Source: JAAYDI01 sp052034005
GTDB lineage: Bacteria > Planctomycetota > Planctomycetia > Pirellulales > Pirellulaceae
DNA length: 64,000 nt
NCBI GenBank assembly: GCA_052034005.1
Contig: JBPOJB010000009.1
Coordinates: 248,001 to 312,000 of the forward strand
Direction: 5' to 3'
In this document: piece by piece, positions 61,540 to 64,000 of the stretch
Layout: each line of letters starts with the position of its first letter
Position numbering within the stretch: the first letter of the stretch is position 1
Notes under the pieces: model-generated
Told to the model about the DNA's origin: nothing
What the model saw: only the letters and a program-made list of their open reading frames with translations
Database searches by the model: none
Made by a program: the position numbers and the translations under genes

Positions 61540-64000
61540 ATGTTGACGCACACGGGCACATCTCGAGACGGCCGATCGCGACGCAGTAGAGTGCATTTGT
61601 ATGTGGCCCTGTACGCGGGCGCGATCCTGGTGCCGTGGCTGCACCTTGCCAACGCCATGTCGCAGGAGGCGGTGCCGCTCTCCGCGCCGACGCCGCTGGC
61701 CGCGGTCTCCGACAAGGTCGTCGGTTACCCGGTGGCGGCCGACCGGCTGAACGCGGTGTGCCAGGCGGTGCAGCAGAAATTCCCGCCGTCGGTGGGCGTG
61801 CGGGTGGCTCCCGATCATCGGACTTCCCAACTGGTCGTCATCGCTCCGGCGGCGCTCCAGGACCAAGTGGCCCAGTACGTGCGTCAGGAAGCGGCCGGCG
61901 CGTTTGGTGCCGGGCAGGGCAGTGGCCAGGCCGCGGTGGACCGCGTGCCGCCGTACCGTCTGCAGCAGATCACGTGGCGGGATTTTGAGGCCAGCCTGGA
62001 GAGGCTGTGGGGGGCCGGCTTGGTGGTCACCGCCGACGCGGCCGGCACGTCCGCCGTGGTCGCCGTGGCGTCCGATCCGTCCCGGCAGGCGGTGCTCCAG
62101 ATCGATCGCCGGGCCAACGAGATCCGGTTCCCCGCCGGTGGCAGCGTGAGTCAATCCTGGCGCCAAGTGGTTGCCGCGCTCGACCGGTCGCCCGGCACAT
62201 CCGAGGTGGCCACGCAACTGGTGCCCTTGCGTCGTGCCGACCCGGCGCAGATCCAGCAGGCGGTCACGATGATCCATGACGCGGCGTTGCGGGCCAATCG
62301 GGACGACACGATTGCCACGCTGCCCCTCACACAGGGAGCCAAGTCGCGCAACGGCGTGAACCTGGCTTCGATGATCTTCCGCCAGGCGCAGGATGCCCGA
62401 TCGGCCGATCCGGCTCAGGACACGGCGCCCGCCGGGCAGGAGGAGGCTGACGGTGCGGCAGAGGAGCAGGCGCAGCAGCCGGACGCGCAGCCGGAGAGAC
62501 CGCCCCAGCCGCCGCTCGGGCCGGCCACGGCTGAGGCGGACGCGTTGACCGGCATCCTGGGCGACATCCAAATTGAGTACATCCAGGACCTGAACTTGCT
62601 GATCATCCGAGGCAAGCGGGGCGACGTGGAGAAGGTCCGGAAGATCATCGCGGACATCGAGTCGCAGAGCGAACTGACGAAGCCCGAGATCGATGTGCTG
62701 ATGCTGGAGCATACGAACAGCGAATCGATGACCACGCTCGTCACGGCGATCTACACGGAAGTGTACCAGCCGCGGCAGGGAACGCTGAGCATCACGGCGC
62801 TGGTCAAACCGAACGCGATCCTGCTGGTGGGCCGCGCGGAGAACATTCAGACGGTCCGGAATCTGGTCGAGAAGCTCGACCAGCCGGTTGCGCCGGAGAC
62901 GCAGATCAAGGTATTCCAGCTGATGCACATGTCGGCCGTGAACGCCGAAATGTACATCCGCAACTTCTACGGGGCGGCCGGCGGCGTGAGCACGGTCGCG
63001 GGCGTGGTTGCCGCGCCGGGGCAGCAGGCAGTGCGCGGCTTGGCGCCCCGGCTGACGGTCATCGGCGATTACCGCAGCAATTCGCTCATCGTGCAGGCCA
63101 GCCCCCGCGACCTGGAGGAAGTGGCCAAACTGCTCGAAGAGCTGGATGTGGAGAAGACGCCGGCCAAGATCGAACTGCGCGTCTTCCCCCTGAAGAACTC
63201 CGTCGCGTCCAACATGGCCATGGTGCTCCAGAACACGTTGGCCATGCAGCAGATGCAGGGGGCCCAGGGGGCGATGTTCCAGCCGACCCAGATGCTGGGC
63301 CAGGCCGGCATGCAGCAGCAGACAGCCGTCTCGCGGAGCGTCCAGATCATCGGTATCGATCAGGCGGGCAACAAGATCATCGAATCGGGATTGCTCACGG
63401 AAGTGACCGTGACGGCCGACGACAACTCGAACACGCTGGTGGTCAAGGCGCCGTCGGAGAGCATGGGCCTGATCGCCGCCCTGGTCGAGCAGTTGGACAA
63501 GATCCCGGCCGCCGAGTCGCAGATCAAGGTGTTCCAGATCAAGAACGGCGACGCGACCAACCTGACGCAGATGCTGCAATTGTTGTTCGGCCAGCAGGTG
63601 ACGGCCGGCCAGGTGGGCGTGTTCTCCCAGACGGTCGGGCGCACCTTCGGGATGCAGACCGGACTGCAGCAGATCAGCGCGGGGGAGAGCTCCCTGATCC
63701 CGCTGAACTTCGGCGTCGACGCCCGCACCAACAGCATCGTAGCCTCGGGGTCCAGCGCCGACCTGGCCGTGGTGGAAGCCATCCTCTTGCGGCTGGATGA
63801 GGGCGACCTCCGGCAACGCAAGCTGATCGTCTATCGACTCAACAACGCGCCCGCCCAGTATGTGGCCGACGCGCTGACCCGGATCCTGACCGAGCAGTAC
63901 CAGCTGCTGTCGCAACAGCAATCGCAGCAGTACTCGCTCATCAGCCAGTTCGAACTGATCGACCAGCAGATCTCGGTGGTGCCGGAGATCATCAGCAACA
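61540..64000 (+). CDS. gspD: Secretin GspD, 3' end beyond window
   Basis: An ATG at 61540 with GGGGGGAAGG upstream opens a frame that stays open to the right edge (about 820 residues). A signal peptide (LYVALYAGAILVPWLHLANA) is followed by repeated secretin N-type domains: IQIEYIQDLNLLIIRGKRGD, IKVFQLMHMSAVNAEMYIRN, IELRVFPLKNSVASNMAMVL and IKVFQIKNGDATNLTQMLQL. This gives at least five N-domains before any channel domain, more than the four usual in GspD. Gln/Met-rich inserts (MQQMQGAQGAMF) separate some. The beta-barrel domain is expected downstream but is not visible. Confidence 0.85.
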   Translation, partial: MLTHTGTSRDGRSRRSRVHLYVALYAGAILVPWLHLANAMSQEAVPLSAPTPLAAVSDKVVGYPVAADRLNAVCQAVQQKFPPSVGVRVAPDHRTSQLVVIAPAALQDQVAQYVRQEAAGAFGAGQGSGQAAVDRVPPYRLQQITWRDFEASLERLWGAGLVVTADAAGTSAVVAVASDPSRQAVLQIDRRANEIRFPAGGSVSQSWRQVVAALDRSPGTSEVATQLVPLRRADPAQIQQAVTMIHDAALRANRDDTIATLPLTQGAKSRNGVNLASMIFRQAQDARSADPAQDTAPAGQEEADGAAEEQAQQPDAQPERPPQPPLGPATAEADALTGILGDIQIEYIQDLNLLIIRGKRGDVEKVRKIIADIESQSELTKPEIDVLMLEHTNSESMTTLVTAIYTEVYQPRQGTLSITALVKPNAILLVGRAENIQTVRNLVEKLDQPVAPETQIKVFQLMHMSAVNAEMYIRNFYGAAGGVSTVAGVVAAPGQQAVRGLAPRLTVIGDYRSNSLIVQASPRDLEEVAKLLEELDVEKTPAKIELRVFPLKNSVASNMAMVLQNTLAMQQMQGAQGAMFQPTQMLGQAGMQQQTAVSRSVQIIGIDQAGNKIIESGLLTEVTVTADDNSNTLVVKAPSESMGLIAALVEQLDKIPAAESQIKVFQIKNGDATNLTQMLQLLFGQQVTAGQVGVFSQTVGRTFGMQTGLQQISAGESSLIPLNFGVDARTNSIVASGSSADLAVVEAILLRLDEGDLRQRKLIVYRLNNAPAQYVADALTRILTEQYQLLSQQQSQQYSLISQFELIDQQISVVPEIISN

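Noticed and set aside
61426..63921. Antisense open frame opposite the secretin gene
   Set aside because: The plus strand has a signal peptide, ribosome binding site and secretin N-domains; the antisense frame has none.

Overview
The window reads as a high-G+C chromosome segment from a member of the Planctomycetota. No rRNA marker is present, so the order cannot be fixed. The assignment rests on gene families that are expanded in that phylum: two Tat-exported Gfo/Idh/MocA oxidoreductases, a DUF1501 protein, a ThuA protein, CRTAC1/ASPIC-UnbV repeat proteins, an HzsA-related diheme protein, and a type II secretion locus with repeat-rich accessory proteins. I see no tRNA, rRNA, CRISPR array, transposase or prophage gene.

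Layout. 1-15.7 kb is a carbohydrate and general metabolism region: a STAS-like gene, a small membrane protein, a DUF4405 membrane protein, ThuA, MocA, a HEAT-like protein, a DUF4091 glycosidase-like protein, a YqhD-type alcohol dehydrogenase, a GH116 beta-glycosidase with an inserted module, an Ap4A phosphorylase-like HIT protein, a second MocA gene coupled to a Tat-exported DJ-1/PfpI protein, a thioredoxin-fold protein and a small secreted protein. 15.7-18.8 kb is an NAD unit, nadE followed by an NrtR-type Nudix regulator, behind a near-consensus promoter overlapped by dyads. 18.9-26.5 kb holds a divergent pair of very large secreted proteins (888 and 1202 aa) and a nitrilase-family hydrolase. 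26.5-37.5 kb is a six-gene minus-strand operon of exported proteins: HzsA-related diheme protein, CRTAC1 protein, a ten-heme fusion cytochrome, a beta-propeller protein and two solute-binding proteins. 37.7-45.1 kb carries a zincin metallopeptidase with a DUF1501 protein, a GT39 glycosyltransferase, a PAP2 phosphatase, and an ABC exporter whose permease is fused to a CPBP protease. 45.5-64 kb is a plus-strand type II secretion locus: a GspD-like N-domain protein with decapeptide repeats, a Gly/Met-rich helical protein, then gspE-F-G-H-I-J-K, a GspL/PilM-like protein, a GspM/GspC-like fusion, and a secretin running off the right edge.

How the genes work together. The secretion locus is organised as an operon with start/stop overlaps and should export folded periplasmic proteins across the outer membrane. 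The many signal-peptide-bearing glycosidases and repeat proteins nearby are plausible cargo, but this is inference. The 26.5-37.5 kb operon is the best candidate for an undescribed system: about twelve c-type hemes, three predicted beta-propeller-like proteins and two orphan solute-binding proteins, with no permease, no PQQ dehydrogenase and no recognised terminal reductase. It could sense or oxidise an extracytoplasmic solute and pass electrons outward; the substrate cannot be read from the sequence.
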